A stretch of 31,739 nucleotides of DNA from a virus. The stretch is taken from the IMG/VR virus record IMGVR_UViG_3300030117_000216, positions 1 through 31,739 of that record; one strand, 5' to 3'. A program made the translations under genes and the position numbers. The notes beneath the pieces are model-generated. The model was not told where the DNA came from. It ran no database searches and saw nothing but the letters and a program-made list of their open reading frames with translations. Positions 29,731 through 31,739 of the stretch are shown piece by piece; position 1 is the first letter of the stretch; each line of letters opens with the position of its first letter.

Positions 29731-30144
29731 TTAATCACCCCACTGATGAAAGCCTAGCTTTTGTGTTTCGGCCCTCAGCCAAAACGCCTGATTGTATCCT
29801 TTTGTTGATAACACATTTTTTACTTTACGAAAACCCAGTGCAATATTTCGTTTACCGCCTTCTGCTATAAAGTCAATCAACCAAGGAATATCGCCCCCAC
29901 CTTCGTAACCCTCTGGCATAAACTCCAACTCTTTTACATACCTACCAATTTGGTTGTGGCTTGGAAACGCCCAAGATGCAAAAACAAACGGAAGACGGCC
30001 CTCATCTCTTAGCACAATAAATTGGTTTGCCTTCAAAGGTGGCATTACATATTTGTCAAATTCTTCTTCACCATACCAATTATGAAAATCACTTCTACCC
30101 ATTAAATATAAAACATCACTTATATCTTCGTTTGAGTGACTCAT
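29731..30144 (-). CDS. HlyC-like (RTX toxin-activating) lysine acyltransferase
   Basis: This 137-residue protein resembles the HlyC/ApxC family, GNAT-fold enzymes that move fatty acyl groups from acyl carrier protein to lysines of toxins. Visible marks are VLYLMGRSDFHNWYGEEEF with His21 (HlyC His23), MPPLKANQFIVLRDEGR, FVFASWAFPSHN, and the most diagnostic block, PWLIDFIAEGG with Asp91 (HlyC Asp92). Length is slightly short for HlyC (about 170). It overlaps the terminase stop by four bases (ATGA), so it is cotranslated with packaging genes. No RTX toxin is present, so a virion or host protein must be the substrate if it is active. Family match is strong; target unknown. Confidence 0.8.
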   Translation of the reverse strand: MSHSNEDISDVLYLMGRSDFHNWYGEEEFDKYVMPPLKANQFIVLRDEGRLPFVFASWAFPSHNQIGRYVKELEFMPEGYEGGGDIPWLIDFIAEGGKRNIALGFRKVKNVLSTKGYNQAFWLRAETQKLGFHQWGD

Positions 30145-31430
30145 AACGTAAACGGATTATACTCATTAACTGCGACCTTTTGAGGGGGTCTAGTATAACT
30201 TTGTCTATTCTCCAACCCAACAGCCAGATACCTAAACGCATCCGCAGCATGAGACGTGAAGTCATGCCTTGGATGATCTCTGAACATTTTTCTACGATCA
30301 TCCCATTCCTGTCTGTATTGTTTGAGCATTTCTATGCCTTCAGCGCACTTATCCTTATCAAAATGGCATTTAGGCATTAGCACTCTGGCAGCATTGATGC
30401 CATCAGCCACTTTCATTTTCGGGATGACTTTGAACCTGATGCCGAGCGTGAACGCCGTTTCGAGGCGGCTTTTGCCCGACCCGAGTTCCCTGACTTCGAT
30501 GTCGTGGGGGGCGAGGTGATCTCCCCAGTGATAATCCTTTTGACGTAGGACTTCAGCGTAGTGATCCAACCCAACACCGCTGCTTTCATAGTAGTCAATG
30601 ACATTTACCGCTCCACTCCTAAATATCTGCGCAAACCAAATTGCTGTTGAGTCGTTTATACCCAAATCCCATGCGGTATGCACAGGATAAGCGGGGTCAT
30701 AAGGAACTCTAGTAATCCTTCCGTCATCATCAGCATCAGATAACAACTTTCCATAATAAGCCCCTATTATTGCCGCTGTAAAGGAACACTCATATTCTTG
30801 TTCATACTGTTCTGGGGTCATTTGCGTTCTAGCAGCTTCAAGCTCCTCATCTTTCACAAGACCGCTTTCAGATGCCTTTACAACCTTCCAGTACCACTGA
30901 TCTGACCCATTCTCTGTCTCAACCTTGGCATTGTCCAGTAAATCATAAAAATGATTATGTCCTGCTGGTGTACCTAGAAACACAGCCGCACCCTCTCTGT
31001 CGGATAGGGCGGGTCTTACAACCTCCCCCCATACCCTTGGGTTCTGCATCCCAAACTCATCAAACACACACAGATCAAGATAAATACCACGTAAGCTATC
31101 AGGGTTTTCAGCAGACAGTAGCATCAATCTACCGCCATTAGGAAAATCAACTCTTAGCTCAGTTTCATTAAAGTTCACACCTGGGATAACAGATGCATAA
31201 TACTTCACATAATCCCACGCAATACGCTTGGCTTGTGTAAACGTAGGAGCCACAAACGCCACTCTTGGCCTTGGCAGTTCACAAACTAGACAATGTTTGA
31301 TTAAATGATTTACAGCCCAGACCGTCTTACCAAAGCGTCTGTGCATCACAAGCACATTCCAACGCTTAACGTTCAAGTGCATTTCTGCTTGCAAGTCTCT
31401 TGGCTTATAAGGAATGCGTACCTGTTTCAC
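30141..31430 (-). CDS. Terminase large subunit (packaging ATPase-nuclease)
   Basis: This 429-residue protein pumps DNA into the head. The Walker A-like HRRFGKT (30-36) binds ATP, and Walker B is LCVFDEFG with Asp124-Glu125. The C-terminal nuclease has Asp255 (HTAWDLGINDSTAIW), and a late Asp in SHAADAFRYLAVG. QQYEQEYECSF-type residues (about 208-217) link the two domains. The start is GTG 31430: the conserved-looking IPYKPRDLQAEMH would be lost with later starts. T7 gp19 is longer (586), but this size is common in marine podovirus-type genomes. It overlaps the acyltransferase by four bases. Confidence 0.92.
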   Translation of the reverse strand: MKQVRIPYKPRDLQAEMHLNVKRWNVLVMHRRFGKTVWAVNHLIKHCLVCELPRPRVAFVAPTFTQAKRIAWDYVKYYASVIPGVNFNETELRVDFPNGGRLMLLSAENPDSLRGIYLDLCVFDEFGMQNPRVWGEVVRPALSDREGAAVFLGTPAGHNHFYDLLDNAKVETENGSDQWYWKVVKASESGLVKDEELEAARTQMTPEQYEQEYECSFTAAIIGAYYGKLLSDADDDGRITRVPYDPAYPVHTAWDLGINDSTAIWFAQIFRSGAVNVIDYYESSGVGLDHYAEVLRQKDYHWGDHLAPHDIEVRELGSGKSRLETAFTLGIRFKVIPKMKVADGINAARVLMPKCHFDKDKCAEGIEMLKQYRQEWDDRRKMFRDHPRHDFTSHAADAFRYLAVGLENRQSYTRPPQKVAVNEYNPFTL

Positions 31431-31436
31431 AGATTA

Positions 31437-31739
31437 TCAACTTTCCCACAGTATCTTTACTGCACCGTCAGTAACCTCAACACCAGCCCTGGCCTTTTGC
31501 TCACCAAACCGCTCTGGCAGTATCTTACTTACCTTCCACCTAACATGAGTACCATAATCCCTCAATACATTCGGGTCATAGTCCTTACGCTTATGAAGAG
31601 CATCACTATATAACTGATCCAACTCCTCTAACGCCTTTTCAGCACTCTGACGCTGAGCCTCTCTAATAGAACTCTCAAAAGCCTCATCCTGCTTCATAAC
31701 CTTATAAACAGCACTACGGCTAATACCAACCTCTCTACA
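31437..31739 (-). CDS. Terminase small subunit (5' end outside window)
   Basis: The frame is open to the right edge, adding EVGISRSAVYKV before the internal ATG at 31697, so that ATG is not the start. That added segment plus MKQDEAFE is the recognition helix of a small-subunit helix-turn-helix, which binds the packaging site on phage DNA. Next is a helical middle (EAQRQSAEKALEELDQLYSD), KVSKILPERFGEQ and GVEVTDGAVKILWES, typical of the family's C-terminus. It ends six bases before the large-subunit GTG. Only the N-terminal part is missing. Confidence 0.85.
   Translation of the reverse strand, partial: CREVGISRSAVYKVMKQDEAFESSIREAQRQSAEKALEELDQLYSDALHKRKDYDPNVLRDYGTHVRWKVSKILPERFGEQKARAGVEVTDGAVKILWES

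Noticed and set aside
1-31739. CRISPR array or tRNA genes
   Set aside because: No spaced direct repeats and no cloverleaf-like segments were noticed on either strand.

Overview
This window looks like most of the genome of a short-tailed, T7-like (podovirus-type) bacteriophage. It is cut at both ends: the left edge falls inside a rightward gene and the right edge inside the terminase small-subunit gene. Base composition is AT-leaning. Gene order and family content (T7-type portal, capsid, tail tubes, internal core proteins, a gp17-like fibre N-terminus, and many tiny lysine-rich proteins) fit phages and fosmid clones from marine alphaproteobacteria such as SAR11, SAR116 or Rhodobacterales. That host assignment is inference. 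I see no RNA polymerase, DNA polymerase, primase, integrase, tRNA or CRISPR array in the window.

Positions 1-4863 hold the early and regulatory region. A short rightward unit (an XRE-type regulator and a small unknown protein) ends at a strong intrinsic terminator in a CTAG-rich, palindrome-rich spacer (616-757). A leftward group follows: a Cro-like repressor, a DnaJ-type zinc-finger protein, a 52-residue protein and a PD-(D/E)XK resolvase-like nuclease. It is divided from a rightward recombination operon by a short control region with operator-like repeats (about 1736-1817). The rightward operon encodes a RecB/Cas4-like nuclease, a winged-helix protein, small zinc-ribbon and coiled-coil proteins, a probable Rad52-like annealing protein, and several unknowns.

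Positions 4860-31739 are one nearly unbroken leftward late operon, so transcription runs from high to low coordinates. In that direction it encodes terminase small and large subunits, a HlyC-like lysine acyltransferase, two small head-region proteins, the portal, a Bbp19-like protein, the scaffold, a small conserved protein and the major capsid protein. A possible decoration protein and a hairpin come next. After the hairpin are tail tubes A and B, internal proteins resembling T7 gp13, gp14, gp15 and a gp16 split in two, and a gp17-like fibre. The operon closes with a very large modular lectin-type fibre, a chaperone-like protein, three small membrane-associated proteins, a holin, and a cassette of tiny basic proteins that surrounds a T4-type lysozyme. 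Neighbouring genes mostly overlap by 1-8 bases (ATGA, TAATG), which suggests strong translational coupling. Several starts are GTG or TTG.

The observations most worth a second look are the HlyC-like acyltransferase between terminase and portal, the lysine-rich cassette around the lysozyme, the duplicated three-module blocks on either side of a SPRY domain in the large fibre, the domain inserted into tail tube protein B, the operator-like array at 1752-1781, and the iterated AGTCTA/CTAG spacer. No intergenic stretch exceeds about 150 bases.
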